This document shows positions 1 to 12,901 of a stretch of 64,000 nucleotides of DNA, one piece after another. The stretch lies in assembly GCA_037179385.1 (NCBI GenBank), contig CM074179.1, forward strand, positions 37,499,224-37,563,223, read 5' to 3'. The notes under the pieces are model-generated. The model worked only from the letters and a program-made list of their open reading frames with translations, was not told the DNA's origin and ran no database searches. Within the stretch, counting starts at the first letter, position 1, and every line of letters starts with the position of its first letter. This DNA comes from Holothuria scabra. Its lineage: Eukaryota > Echinodermata > Holothuroidea > Aspidochirotida > Holothuriidae. The translations under genes and the position numbers were made by a program.

Positions 1-639
1 AACACAATCTTGATATTTTACTGAGATACCAACATGTGTCAAGTTATGCTATTTTTAAAGGTTTGTGTGAATTTATAACCACTGGGGAAAATGAGAGGGT
101 GTAGGGTACCCTTCATAAAAGCATTGTGTTGATGTTTTAACGCAAAATGACATTTATAGATTCCACGCATGCAGTTGATCCAAATTGGTCAAAATTTGCA
201 ACATTCTGGACTTCGAAGGAAAATAAAATAAAAATAAATGTAGTATTCTGCACTTATCATTTACTAATCTGTAAAATAAGAAATGTTACGGTATACCTTT
301 TATGCATTTTATTTTATTTTCCTTTTTTTACTATTTTTTTTTATCTGTATCATACTGAGACTGTGACTCCTAATATTACCATAAAACCCTCTTTTGGAGT
401 CTTGGCCATCCTTATTTTTTTAAATAGTTCGTACTTGAATAATCGACTGCATCATTTTTCAAGTAACGACACATGGTCGAATCAATGGTTTTTTTTTTTT
501 TCTGGGAAGTCGCTGATGTGCCTTGAAAGAAATTTGGTGCAAGCGAGCGTATTCAAAATATATAACTTTTTGCAATCATGGAAACAGATTGGCATTTAGC
601 AAAATTTAGCCAGGATACACACAACTTTTTTTTTTAGCT
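1..639. other. AT-rich stretch, no supported feature
   Basis: AT-rich DNA with T-homopolymers. A 150-codon open frame at 147-599 encodes mostly F/L/I/Y through T-rich sequence and lacks domain motifs or splice context, so I do not call it a gene. Confidence 0.5.
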
Positions 640-2028
640 CAGTGGTCCGGTGATACTTCCGCAGCCGCTGGCGTGGAAACACCCATTGGCTACCCCCACC
701 ACTTTACTTCAAAAGGTAGCGTGTTGCAGCAGATTGCAAGTACGAACACCCAAATTTTATAATTTTTTAAATGGGGGGGGGGAGATCGTTTTACCCCCCT
801 CAGTGAAGCCATTTTTTGTTTTTAAATTAAAAAGATACACAGATTTGTCTGATACCAAGTTTACCTTAAAAGGTAGCATCTGTTTATGGCACCAGGTTGC
901 ATTTAAAGACACCTTTTTTAAAATATTCATTACATATATTTAGTAACTCCCTGTCGGCATAGACATAAGAGACGGGAGCAGGGGTGGTGTCAGGTGCGGA
1001 GGAAAATATTTTGCCATTTTTCAAGAAAATATGTGAGAATTTAAATTATTTCTGTTTGAGGTTTCTTTAATCCAGCGGATTTAGACTTTAGCAAAAAGTC
1101 ACAGTAGAGGAACATTAGCAACTTTTCAGTTCTGTTGTACTTAGTTCTCCCGAAAAGATTCAAGACCGTTTTATCTAATAGTACTGGTACAACTTAGGTG
1201 GAAATTTTCTAAACACTTTGCGTCTTTAATACTGCAAAGGAAAGCTTAAACAAAGATCGTTTAAATTCTCTTTACCATCATGAAACACCATTTTGGCCAT
1301 CTGAGGGGCCGCGATTTTTTTGAAATTTTCTGTAGCCTCCACGCCAATGAATTGTGACTCTCCGCACAGATAGTAGTCTTTCGGTCAAAATAACACTTTT
1401 TGAGTCAAATAATTTTTTAATAAACTTCTGAAAACTTTGCACTTTACCAACTTATTTTCAAGTGAGCATTCTTTTTTTTTTGGCCAACATTAGAAAGCTA
1501 GCGACTGCTTAGATTTTACGTATAAGTCTGGCAAATGAGATCTGCGGCCGTCAGAGGAGCCGAGTTTTTGTTTTTTTTATTCTTATGTTATTAATGTTTT
1601 TACTTTTTATCTCCGTGCGACACTGATGGTGGCGTTCCGCTGGATTTTTATGGCAGAATCACGTTTTTCGGGCAAGAAAAACTACACAGCGAAAGGCTCC
1701 AGTACGCCTATGGCTCCCTGTGATCCTTTTTTTATGTTGACTCCCAAAAGCAGGCCTACACATGTTTAGAAACAAAGTTTACTTAAATAAAAATCGTGCA
1801 ATTCATTAACTTACATGACATTGAAAAGTCTGAAATTTTCAGTTTAACTTGAGACTATTCCTGTCAAACTCGAAAGTCTTGCACTATATTTCAGTTAGGC
1901 TCCTTTAGAAGGCACAACGTGTCAAAGGGTAGGGGGACACCCCCTCTTCTGTCACCCCTTCCCCGAGCCAGCGATTACCCGCAAAACCGCATACCCCCCT
2001 TTTCAGACGAAGCCTGCCTACGGCACTG
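640..2028. mobile_element. hAT-like non-autonomous element, copy 1 (5' end uncertain)
   Basis: The right end GCCTACGGCACTG (ending 2028) matches the inverted form of the CAGTGGYGTAGC-type terminus seen elsewhere in the window. The interior (AAAGGTAGCATNTGTNTGGCACCAG stretches near 700 and 870, a CAGGTGCGG block near 990, hairpin modules near 1341 and 1611) aligns by eye with the complete copy at 5357-6703. A candidate left end CAGTGGTCCGG begins at 640, but no matching 8-bp flanks were found, so the left boundary may be truncated. No transposase is visible. Confidence 0.5.
1341..1645. repeat. Two degenerate hairpin modules inside hAT-like copy 1
   Basis: Degenerate forms of the recurring module CGCTCCGCGCCAAYTGATGG/TGGCGCTCCGC lie at about 1341-1365 and 1611-1645. 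The paired arrangement matches that in other copies of the family. Confidence 0.5.
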
Positions 2029-5000
2029 ACGGTAACACTTGACACAAAAACGACTTGTGATTGACATCAGGATGTATAAGCACGCAAACATGAACTTACA
2101 GTGAAAGTCGTCAATGCAAGACCTATTATATTCTTTTATCTACAACAGGTGGAGAGGCTGAACTATGATGTGACGAATCAAAGAAACACGTGATAACTTT
2201 GTCGCTATATGACGACATCGAATGACTTTGAGCACCTTAAGTGACGTGTATTGCAACTTCATTGAATAATCACCTGAAGATTTTTTTTTTTTTTTGGAAA
2301 GGTTCCAGATTCAGAAACTTCTAGAAATCTGCTATTATCAAATATTTCATTGACCTATCACCTTGTAGTTACTTCAAGGGTTCTTATGATCTTAGGGTTT
2401 CTAAATCTAGGCTTAGAGTAAGCGTCTTGTCCTAGTACTTTATTGGTCCATGTGACCATAAATTGTATGAAGTGATATATCCTTATAGTATTACAAACGG
2501 GACAGGATAAACGTTGATTGGAAAGGAAATTTAATATACAATATGAAGAAATACATGACTATAGTACGTTTAAAGGAGATGAAAATTTAACTGATATTCA
2601 AATTTACGTATCAGCAACTGTAGTAAAAGAATAATTTGATCTCATCTTTTCACCGAAATCCTTCACAAGTGACCATTGCACTGTTAAAAGTGCGCGTAAA
2701 TTACAGCAAAAAAAAAAAATAAAAAAAAAAATAAACAAGCAAAGAAATACACAAGAATCCGTGCTGCAAATGCAGCAAGGATTCAATGTATCCCTTTGTT
2801 TTTGTTACTGTAATTTTAAAGGCATTTTTAACAGTGTACAATATGTAACGTTATGCCTTTAACCAGCTAATTCACAAAGTATTTTTAAGGAAGTTTCAAT
2901 CTACGGGTTTTATTTAGGACGAAACTATATTTTGTCATGATTTATGACGAAGGAGGAATTGACGGACCAGGAGGTGGACAAGTCATTTAACGTTTTCAAA
3001 CCGTGGTTAACCTCAGGATAAAATGGTCCCCTGTAATCCTCGGCTTTCTAACATGAAACAGCAGAAAAATTATTTGAGACACCAAGCAGAACAGTTGATT
3101 TTGGTATCTTTGTTTATACTTGGTTAACTCCATTTTCATTTGGATATTGATAATCCAATCCAGAGTCCCTGTCCAAATGTCTGATTTGCCGGGTTTGTGG
3201 TTAATAGCCTAGAGTTCTAAAGCATCTGTCTTCTTAATGATCCGAGGCATAATGCATTATTTCAAACAGAGCAGGGCGATAGCTTACACGGAGGATTTTG
3301 ATCCCCTCCTGAGATGTCCAAATCGTGCATATACTACGTGAACAATTATGTTGGCACTTGGGGTAGGTAGTGCTTAAACTTCCCCGGATATATTGCACAT
3401 ATTGCTAAGGCCCTGCAGAAATCTAATTTGAGGGGATGGGGGCAAAACCGCGATCGATTGACATAAAGTTTCTTGTTTGAAATAAGGCTAAGATTGAGAC
3501 TTTAATGATTCGAATAGGGGCTTGGAAGAAGGCCAAGGAACAGAAGGGAGAGCTAAAGGCACATAGACAGTTGGCAATTGAGAGAAAGTGGTCAAATTCG
3601 TAGGAACAGCCCCCACTCCAGGGTTTAAAAACAACCAGACTAATACCTCAACCACTGACCGCACCATTTGCACAATATGAGTCCCGGATGTTCAAATCGA
3701 TCTTTGTCATACTTGTCATATAATATGTAGGATATTAGTGACTAGGGACTACACCCTGAGGAGTCTTTGCCCACAACTTATATTCCTCACTATATTTCCC
3801 TTTTATACAAATTTGCATTTTCTATATGGTTAGAAAAGACGATATTTAGCAAATTGAAAACACTAAACGAACATATCTGAGATTAGGATTACTTTAGTTT
3901 GTATTTTACCCATTATGTCAAGTGCTACCACATTCCTTCATTGTATACCAAAACATAGAGGTCGTTACTTTCTGTTGTAAAATCAAGGACATCGCAAAGA
4001 GCATTGTAAAGTGCTTTTCTGGTTTTGTTACCTTGCAAGTTATAAACTGACAGCGTTTCTATGTCATAAGTTCATCATTAGCATAATACTTTATTGACGA
4101 GAGGATTATCACACTGCTACAGCAATGTCTGGACTACAACATTTCTTAGTTCATGCTACTTAAGTTGATTGTGCAATTAAGGAATTTAAACAGGGGCATG
4201 TGTGTACTGCATTGCTTCATTTCTTGTAGTGATGAGTTTAGCAACTTATTAACGACAGTTACTTTATTTTTTGAGCTTTTTGGTTGAGGGATAATTAGTC
4301 TGCAGTATTATCCACAAGGATGTTTGGAAATTAGGGAACGTGTTTACTTCCACATTTATTGATGCAAATTCCTGGTTCTGATTCTAAGAGAGAGAAAGAA
4401 ACTTAGTTACTGGTGGTATGAAGAAGGTGGGGTCAGTCACGAATGTACACTGTGTCGGTAAAAACACATCGTTGTTACGTCTAAACCCTTCTGATACCAA
4501 GTAAAGTTTAAATTTTAGTTATAATTATATTTCCTGTAATGATGTAACATAATATTAAAGTGAATAGTGTAGAAAACAATTTTGCATTAAGCGTGAAACA
4601 ACATTAATGACTTTTACATTGCAATTTCCTTATATCATTTCAAGTACACGGCAATATTATAAATAAGTAATATTTAATTTGCTGAAGCACACGACGCCTC
4701 ATTTGGTAAACTGTTAATTTGACTTTGTCATTTTCAAGTTATTAGTATCACTGTATATTATGTTTTTTTTTTTTTTGTTTTTTGTTTCCCAATCACTGAA
4801 GAAAAATATCATGTGAAATGGTCGAGGATGCTATGGATAACAAAACTGTCTTAACATTGAGCTTATTACTCACATGCACATAGTCATTTGGCGCAGATAG
4901 GTTAGTCTTGTACGGCTTCCATGACGATTGCCATCATGCAAAAGTCAGTGTTGCATTACTCGAGACCGGTTTCCACTGTCTCTGAAATTGTTCTGGTCTC

Positions 5001-5356
5001 GCTTCGTCGTTTTTTCTTAAATAAAACGAAATGTTTCAAATGAAAACGTGAAGTGTTATGCACATTGTACGATGCCTAGATAACTTGATTTGTTTATTCA
5101 TTCTTTTTTAAGTGAGATACTTGTTGTCCATTTCACATTTTATGATAGTTATCAATTAATTTTATCTAATCTCACATTACCTTTGAAAACTCATATTTTA
5201 CTTTTATAAAACATCAATTGATTTGAGGAATAGGTTTAATCATTGAGAAAAAAGGATTGATCTAATGAGTCCGCAGACTCTAAGAGCCTGCTAAACTTTT
5301 TCTGTCAGTTGGTTAGAGGGTCTTTAAATTGGTCGCTGGGGATGATGTAACGCAGT
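2029..5356. other. Unassigned AT-rich DNA
   Basis: No coding region, RNA gene or complete element is recognisable. Short A- or T-runs occur at 2280-2296, 2705-2732 and 4762-4776. A 61-codon minus-strand frame at 3488-3673 has a hydrophobic start but no other support. Confidence 0.5.
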
Positions 5357-6703
5357 CAGTGGTGTATGCTGGGGAAGCACTGGGCTATGTCCCCTTCACG
5401 GATGTCATTTTAGAGATCTTAGAAATACGTTCTTTAAAAACACAATTTTTCCTTCAAAAGGTAGCATATGTGGCACCAGATTGGATTTAAGGACACCCAA
5501 GTTCTCAAAAATTTTCAAAGATTAGGAACTTAACCCCAGCCCCTCTCCCCGTCAGTAAATGCATTCTTTAGTTCCTAAAACTATGCAAATTTTGTCAAAT
5601 GCAAATTTCACTTTAAAAGAAAGCATTTGTGGCACTAGATTGCATGCAAGGGCACCTACCTTTTTCACACATTTACAAAGGAGAAGAGTATCCATCTCTT
5701 AGACTCCTTCCTTGGCCGGCACAGACGTACGAGACAGGGACAGACGAGTAGAGGGTGTCCAGGTGCGGTGAGCAATAGTTTGCCATTTATCATGCAAAAT
5801 ATGTTAAGAGTAAAATCTCTTATAGTCAGGAGTTTTGGCTGTCATATCAACGGTTTCATCGTTTCTGTTTATCTTGGATTTAGCCAAGGATCACAACAGA
5901 GAAACTTTGGCACATTTTGAATTAAATTGTATATCCCCTTCCCCCGAAAAGATTCAAAACCATTTAATTAAAAGTAGGGGTGCATTTTATGTGGCAATAC
6001 TGTGATCATAAGTGCTGATTTTTTTTATTTGAGACGAAAGCTGGAAATAAAGACTGTTAAGATTCTGTAATACAAACATGAAAACTCACATTTCGGCAAT
6101 CTGATGGGTCACGATTTTTCAAAATTTTTTCTATTCTCCGCACCAACTAATGGTGGCGCACGGCTGAGATAGTCTTTTGGGCAATATTACATTCCTTGAG
6201 TCAAAGTATTTTTTGAATAACTTTCTTATCACTTTGCGAACTTATTTTGGAGTGATCCTTAATTGCAAAAGACCAAAACATTTTGGGAAATGCTATTTTT
6301 GCTATCTGAGGGTCCAGTTTTTCATTTTTTTTTCACGCTCTGGGCCAACTGATCGTGGCGCTCCGATTGCATTTATGTTATGGGGGCAAAATAAACCCCA
6401 ACACTGAAATGCTCCCACACGCCGATGACGATTGCAGATGTTTTTTTTATTTTCGACTCCTTCAGGTGAGCAATTTATAAAACAACTTTTACTTTGAAAG
6501 GTAGCGTACATGGCATTGAATGGACATGTAGAGACAAAAAAATTCCATTTTTCCCCATTTATCACGAAAATTCAACTTTGCACACTGTGTCTGTCAATGT
6601 CGAAAATCTTGCACCATTTTCGCATTAGTTTTGGGCTTGTTGAAAAGGCCCCGTGCCCCCCCCCCCCCCATCTCCTTTGAGATAAAACCTGCATACTCCA
6701 CTG
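5357..6703. mobile_element. hAT-like non-autonomous element, copy 2, with exact 8-bp target duplication
   Basis: The left end CAGTGGTGTATGC and right end GCATACTCCACTG are inverted copies of each other with one mismatch. The flanks carry an identical 8-bp duplication AACGCAGT at 5349-5356 and 6704-6711. CAGTG-type termini with 8-bp target duplications are typical of the hAT superfamily. The interior has no transposase ORF. It contains paired hairpin modules (about 6137-6165 and 6335-6368) and a C14 tract (6656-6669) near the right end. The interior is homologous to 640-2028. Confidence 0.85.
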
Positions 6704-7788
6704 AACGCAGTGCTGCATTGGATTATCACGCAGATTAGGTTACTCAGTGTAATCAGTAGTGGCAGTAGTGCACTGCACTGTGTGTGGGTTGACTTCTTCG
6801 TCTTAGTCTTCAGGGCTCTCGATATTTGGGTACTATGGATTTTGATCAATCTGGCTACTAATAACTAATAATTAATGATTAATTTGACGAAACTGAAAAA
6901 AAAAAACAGGAAGAAAAAATATACCGGCTCTTTATCAATTTTTTCAAGTTGTCCCACATCAAGCACTTCTCTCTGCAGAAATGCTTTCAGCACACATGTT
7001 CCTCCAGTGAAATGAAGACATTATGTGAGGGCGCGAGTCCATCTTCATGTTTGGTTCAACGGAAAACTTGGCATTAAATATATAGAGTTCTACAACTCAT
7101 TTTTCTTTGGGTTGGAAAAACTCGCTTTCATGTATCAAATGGCATAAAATTCACTACCCTAAACACCTGTAGCACTGGACGACTCCAGTTTGATGAGAAG
7201 GGCCACCAGGCTGGTCCGTACGGGACAGACCGGGGGGGGGGGGGGTGATGCCGCCCAATTGTCGGTACCATGCTAAATTGGGCAGGCTTCGGTGACTCAG
7301 TCGGGCAGAGATTATGCCCTGGTTGGGCACTCGGAGTCGGCAAATATTCACCGTCCCCATGAGAAAAAGAGTCCCGTAGCCTACGGCGATGAGGGCCACA
7401 TTAGAAAAATACTTGGATTAGGTTCAATCATTATTTCTATGTTTGCCATAAGCTTATGGCCATAGCGATAAGGGGTTCTTTTTCTCAAAAGAGGGCGGTG
7501 ACCTTTGGCCAGATACCAGATCCCCCAAAGGGTCATAATCTCTGCCTGGCTGAGGGACAGAAGTCTTTCCGAATCATCAAGGTTTTGGCCAATGGGAGGC
7601 TGCAACCTTGGTTCCACATCCCGTAAAGTCATGCAGAGTCATACATATATATGATAGTTTAATACATGTACAAATCAATGACTATACACTCTTGTTGGTA
7701 TATGTCATTTTAAGGGCATAAGGTAAAAAGTTTAGTAAGCAGTGTTCAAAATTTTCGACAGTCTTCTTTTCTGTTCAACTTGTACATT
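6704..7788. repeat. Unassigned DNA with a dispersed repeat block (about 7230-7400)
   Basis: The block containing CAGAGATTATGCCCTGGTTG (from about 7303) and CCCCATGAGA (7355 on) recurs diverged at about 50685-50800, where it adjoins hAT-like sequence. It is probably interior sequence of the same transposon family. A G14 tract lies at 7232-7245. The overlapping minus-strand frames at 7128-7632 are not supported as genes. Confidence 0.45.
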
Positions 7789-7890
7789 CGGTCTCGGTCT
7801 TGAATTCTGTCCCTGGTCTTGGTCTCGGTCTCGCCCTCGACACCTTCTGGTCTCTGTCTTGGTCTCGGTCTCGGATGTGCCGGTCTAGAC
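7789..7890. repeat. Imperfect hexamer tandem repeat (GGTCTC/GGTCTT)
   Basis: About 100 bp made of variants of GGTCTC and GGTCTT, for example GGTCTTGGTCTCGGTCTCG, interrupted by short diverged spacers. Confidence 0.7.
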
Positions 7891-9005
7891 TACAACCCGG
7901 GCAAGAGTATCGAAGGGGGTCTACACCGGCTATTTCATACTGTATTCCAGTTTGACAGATAAATTTCAGTATTCATGTGCATAGCAAGATGAAAAATTAC
8001 AAGTTTAAGACCGCCTTTGCGTCCTATAATGTTGAGCTATTTAGACAAAGTGCATGTCTTAGAAATATAACAATCAGTCCACTTTTCAACTTCATGTTAA
8101 TAAGCTACTAAATGACAAGTGTTATTTCTTTTGTTTATATTCCCATTTCTTAGATTGCTAAGAAACGGTCTAATCTTAAATTTTTATTTTTTTTATATGC
8201 ATTATACAGTCTATAGAAATAAGTTCATCTCTAAATTTTGCATTCCACTATGAACATGATGAAATTGGTTTTTGGGTGTACAAGAAATGGATAAAAAGTG
8301 TTCAGCTGTATGTCGTGAAAAAATGTAGTTTTATCAACGTTCCAGACATTTCGAAATGTTTAAGAGTTTTGTAAATTACAGCAAAGTATTTTGTGAGTAG
8401 CTCGTATTAACACATGCACCATAACAACTGCTACCGAAACATGATTCATCAAAGCGGGGAGGAAATCATACGTGTACATAGACGGGTTGGTTAGTTAGTT
8501 GGATACGGCTTACTTTAAAGACACACCAATACGAATATTTTATGTAGCGTCATCTAGATAGAACAAACAATTCAAGTCTATCCGTTAAGTCACATTTTTA
8601 CAGGCGGGATATGCCGTGAGCATATTCTACATTTCATATTGGACACCAGTCAGTGTTTCCGGCAGAGATGGAAAGGGGGAATTTGTCACCTCCCCCCCCC
8701 CCCCCCTTTTTCGAAAAGTTTCCAAAAGGAGGTGAGTAAACTTACACAAATAAATGGCCTTTAAATTGCACATTACAGGGGCCTAAAAGCAAGATTTTTT
8801 CCCCTGAATCCACTTGTAACTGTGTCCCAGGACAGAATTATTGGACTTGGGGTTTAGTGGTAATCAAGTTATCAATCCCCACCCTCTTTGTGTTTTTGAC
8901 GGAATCCCTGTCAGTGACTAATTGTTCGTTCACACCATTGAGCTGTTAGGTTAATTTAAGTTAAATGTAGTTTAACGGTCTAGATAATAGCCAATTGGAA
9001 GATGT
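7891..9005. other. Unassigned DNA
   Basis: No gene or complete element is recognised. A C15 tract lies at 8692-8706, preceded by CAGTGTTTCCGGC (8651) that resembles a degenerate hAT-like end without a partner. Confidence 0.45.
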
Positions 9006-9036
9006 TACATGGCCGTCACCAGAGAGGGGGTGCGGA

Positions 9037-9056
9037 GGGTGCCTTCGAAGGCACCC
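9037..9056. repeat. Perfect 20-bp palindrome
   Basis: GGGTGCCTTCGAAGGCACCC reads identically on both strands. The half-word GGGTGCCTTCGAA recurs at 9897-9909, at the far side of the nested insert. Confidence 0.8.
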
Positions 9057-9594
9057 CCCTCCAGACCTGCACCCCCAAAAGTTGGGGGAGGGGCGTCGCC
9101 GCCGGGTGTGGAGATTTTTTTTTTTTAAATGCGGTCCTAGTCCCAGCCCCCCCCCCCCCCCCTCCCAGATTTTCTTCAGGTCCCAAAGATTTTTTGGCCT
9201 CCTGATAAAATAATTGAGAAAAAAGTAAAGTGTTTGAACGGAAGAACACTTTGAAGTATTCCCTTCAAAAAAGCAAATAAATAAAATGTGTAACAATTAA
9301 TAAAACATGCATGAATGAGTGAAAAACACATTATGTGTGCACGTATGAAATCAAGTAATAACTTCACAACTTTCACTAAATTAGATAACTTATATAATCT
9401 GCTTTGTCGTTTATTGCATTACACTTAGAAGATAAAACGAATGTTTCGAAGGCAAACTCGAATTTGACTTTTTAAAGTTAAGACTCTTTCTGCGTTTCGA
9501 TGGCTGGTTGATTTACTGAAAACAAGTCAATCATGCACTGGGGGGCTTTTCTTATACCATTCCTATAATTTATCCTACACAAAATATGTCTTCA

Positions 9595-9890
9595 AGGCCC
9601 TGTTCTCTCACCCCAAGCAGTACCAATTCTCCTAACCTTCTAACTTAAGCTCCTCCCACAATTGTCTGAAATTCATCCTCTTCCAGGAACAATCTCAGTT
9701 GATTGCTTCAGAAAACAGAGAAGCTCAATGTTTATAAACAATACACTCTCAGTACAGTTCATGGTGTGTAATAAAAGCTTTGGTACTCTGTATTGTTTGA
9801 ATTAGCTGTCAATCAAGGAGCTGAGCCAATGGAGAATTTCAGTACACCCTACCAAAGTTGTGGTTTCGGGTGAGAGGATTGGCCCTTTAA
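9595..9890. mobile_element. Nested fold-back repeat within hAT-like element
   Basis: The ends are imperfect inverted repeats: AAGGCCCTGTTCTCTCACCCC at the left and GGGTGAGAGGATTGGCCCTTT at the right. The same sequence (shared blocks CAATCTCAGTT, ATTGCTTCAG, CTGTCAATCAA, GGTGAGAGGATTG) occurs inside the hAT element at 26852-27875, where it is interrupted by another element. No coding capacity is seen. Confidence 0.45.
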
Positions 9891-10889
9891 AGTGAAGGGT
9901 GCCTTCGAATAATTCTTCCCATCCATCCCTAACAAGCAGGCCTATGTCGTGCCTCACTCCTTCCCATGACAAGTGCCAATGTAGAACGATTTCTTCAACA
10001 AGTTCTCTTTTTACTAGTTGGTACTGGGGTCCGGGCGGATTTGTAAGTGTCCACAAGGTCCGCATTTCATGTGTTTCCCGCATGGTCCATACTTCGGATT
10101 TGCGGTTTAAATTTTTTGAGATATTTTAATTTTGAGATATATTAATTATGACTAGGTAATATACCGATGAATGAAAAAATACTGCATCATTTTCCATTTC
10201 AACGCCACTGAAAACCGGAAAACATTGTTTCTTTGGTAGTATGTATGTCACGTGTAAAGTCTCTACCGCAAAGAATAAAAATGAGTATTTTGAAAATTTT
10301 CATGTTCCCCAAATAGGAAAATTAAAAAACGTAGGTCTATAATCAGTTCAAAGTTTTGCCAAACATAGCACCGTTTTGCATAGAGCAAATATAACGCAAA
10401 GGAAGTTTCTCAGAGGGGGACACAACTAATTTTGGTTTCCCTATTGAAGCTGGAATCTATTCAAATATTGCCGCATTTGCGATCTACGTTCTCCTGAATT
10501 TCACAATTTTTCCCAAGAGAAAGGGAGATGCCGGTTCCCTTCATTCTCATCCCTCAGGCCATGGCACAGATCAGAAATGCCCAGATTTTGGGTCCCCAAA
10601 AAGGGTATGTATTAAAACTTTTCATAGATTGACTTTTTATTCACACTTTTTGAGAAGTGGCAGACATGAGATTCGTATTTCAAGGCTGCGCACAACCGGC
10701 TTAAAACACGTGGGAAGTGCCGTTTCCAGCCATCTGGAGGGTTTGTAAAACCCAAAATTTTCTTGCACGCTCCGCGCCAATCGATGGTGGCGCTCCGCTT
10801 AGAAAGTCTTGCCGCGGCTAACCCTCGGAGGTACCAGGCGCCCACTTATTTCCTAGGCCCCCGAAAATTCCACCCTAGCTACGCCACTG

Positions 10890-11652
10890 CCAGTCATACC
10901 AAAGAATCTAAAAAGGGACCTAATGCCGTTGTACGTAATACTTGGCATAAGCAATGGAGTAGGGGAAACAATAACTAACTAGCTACCGAATCCTTCGCAA
11001 ATTTACCAATACAACACTGTGGCCTAGTTATAGTCTAGCCCAGGTGCCAGTTTTTCTTTTTACAGGAATCAGTCATTTCATCCAAGTTGTGTGTAAGTGT
11101 AAAACAGTTTATAGTTTAAAGTGCCCGTCAGGACATTGGTTCATAATAACAGACTCATTACTGGAGGAGTGAACCAAGTTAGGTCCGACTAAATTTTGAA
11201 CTGTGAGTGTTTCATACTTAATACAGTTGCAATTGTGTTAGGGGTCAAATTTATTTGTGAGTTAATCATTCATATGTTTTCAAGGAGAATATAATGATTA
11301 CAATTATTAATCACCATCCCAGAAACAGTTAATCCTACGCCTGAATTTCCTCTCTTGGTATGCACCAGATTGCGCAATTTTAAGTTGAAAAATCTCAAAG
11401 CTCCCTACCATGGGAGGTCCCCCTCCCATGCCCACTCCCTTCTGCTTCTTTGTGGCCTCGTTCACAAAAATTTCCTCACTCACATGCTCGAATTTCAAAA
11501 CGCATCCCCCTTTGAAAAAAGCTGGTGACGCACCTGTGTTAGGAAGGAGACAAAACAGTCATAGCTGTTTCATCTGTTTTTACTTAAGAACGTAGTTTTC
11601 CCACTCAATACCAAGTTTGATATAGGTTCACTTTCGAATTGTAAGGTACTGT
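10890..11652. other. Unassigned DNA
   Basis: No gene, RNA or repeat boundary recognised. Confidence 0.5.
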
Positions 11653-11934
11653 CAGTGGCGGCAACCAAAATAAAGTGGGGAATACGGGCAAAAGGATTAC
11701 GTTGCCGCAGACCTTTCAGGAAGCAGCGCGAAACCAAGCCCGGGAGCTTTGAGGTTTAAGCATACCTCTGGATAAATGATTTAAATCTCTGGAGATGTAT
11801 ATTTTAAATTTTTCGGTTAACTCATAACGTATTACGTACAACTTAAAGCATAGCGTATAACTCATAGCATAACGTATAGCTCATAACGTTTGCGGCGAAA
11901 GTGGTGTGCAAGCTCCCCGGTAGAGCCGCCGCTG
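11653..11934. mobile_element. Short hAT-like MITE (282 bp)
   Basis: The ends CAGTGGCGGC and GCCGCCGCTG are inverted repeats matching at 9 of 10 positions. The flanks are near-identical 8-mers, GGTACTGT (11645-11652) and GGTACTGA (11935-11942). The interior has a degenerate tandem array of CATAACGTAT / CATAGCGTAT words at about 11822-11892. Confidence 0.75.
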
Positions 11935-11984
11935 GGTACTGATGAATTTCCCGTCATTCAACAGGAATTCGCCCTTTTAATCGG

Positions 11985-12235
11985 GTCTGATTTAATTAGT
12001 TAAATGGTGTTTTACAGTCCAGTTTCCATTCAATTGGCTCAATACGAACCGGCCGCGCCCTTTTTTCAGTTGTGGCTCGCTGGCTTGTTTTCCATGCTCC
12101 ATTGCTTATGCTGACAGCAAGTACAATGATTGGTCTCGTTTTTAAAATTTTCGGTATAACCCGGCCAGGACTGATCTCGAACTCCCAACCTACCGACTGC
12201 ATGACGGATGCTCTAACTACTCGACCCATGTAGTC
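11985..12235 (-). mobile_element. tRNA-derived SINE, near full length
   Basis: Read on the minus strand, the head has a pol III A-box-like stretch GTAGTTAGAGCATCCG (12206-12221) and a B box GGGAGTTCGAGATC about 20 bp on (12173-12187), as in tRNA genes. The body ends with CAACTGAAAAAAGGGC.. and TTGGAAACTGG-like tail sequence, which recurs at 25352-25485, 32587-32785, 62450-62740 and as fragments elsewhere. It is about 250 bp, with no poly-A tail obvious. Confidence 0.7.
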
Positions 12236-12899
12236 GGTCTCACTCCAACTGAGAACAATTGCCTTTGTTAAAGAATGATTTGCTTTAAAGGTTTCTTATG
12301 GACAGGTTTACCGCGCTTATCTTGAATGAAAGTAGTTTTCAACAAAAAAGTTCCTTTCATTCTGTTGTAAGTATTGTTTTAGTCTAAATCATTTTGTTAA
12401 ATTTTGCCACTTTCCCGGATAACTTTTTAGCATATCTGAAATGTACTTTGGGATAAATTTGTCCAAATATGTTGTGGGAAATTTAATTGATTGTTACCAG
12501 TAAATTTCTAACATTTACATGACGGCTGGTAACGAAAACCTAATTTAAATAATTTTGAACTGTTGAAGGGTGTGCCTTCTCATTGACATTTTGTCAATGC
12601 ATCAGTGATTCCAATTGACTTAGGCATTAAGATTAGGAATTTTGTGGCAAAGGGCATGATTTTTTTCCGCAACAAGCTTTGAACCTGTAAAATGATGTAT
12701 TTCTTGAAAGAGGAATTTATTTAGGAGAAACACTATTATAAATATAAAATGCCTCTTTTTGTACACTTGTTAAGGGGTTTTAGCTTGGTTTCTTCTGACT
12801 ATACAATCCTGTTTGGTTACAAACTCATCTGCATGACCTGGGTAGCATACAGGTTCATGAATCTATAATTAATAGGCATAGGCAAGTTGATGTGATAAA
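12236..12899. other. Unassigned AT-rich DNA
   Basis: No gene or repeat boundary recognised. Confidence 0.5.
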
Positions 12900-12901
12900 T
12901 A

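Larger units (their letters stand above)
9006..10889. mobile_element. hAT-like element related to 57596-58641, interrupted by a nested repeat
   Basis: The right end CTAGCTACGCCACTG (ending 10889) is the inverted CAGTGGCGTAGC terminus. Sequence at about 9170-9590 aligns with 57650-58090 (shared blocks: CAGATTTTCTTCAG, GTTTGAACGGAA, ACACAAAATATG). Sequence at 10080-10889 aligns with 58105-58641 (CCATACTTC..GATTTGCGGTTTAA and the hairpin module at 10767-10800). The left terminus is not recognisable, and about 480 bp (9597-10080) is extra relative to the other copy. It carries a C16 tract at 9147-9162. There is no transposase; the overlapping frames on both strands near 9000-9300 arise from G/C-rich low complexity. 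Confidence 0.6.

Noticed and set aside
147..599. 150-codon plus-strand open frame
   Set aside because: T-rich low-complexity sequence giving F/L/I/Y-rich peptide; no domain, splice or homologous pattern.
8961..9296. Four overlapping frames on both strands
   Set aside because: Arise from G/C-rich low complexity at a hAT-like element; no coding signature.
12171..12222. Functional tRNA gene
   Set aside because: A- and B-box similarity exists but no cloverleaf acceptor stem closes, and the sequence continues into a repeated SINE tail.
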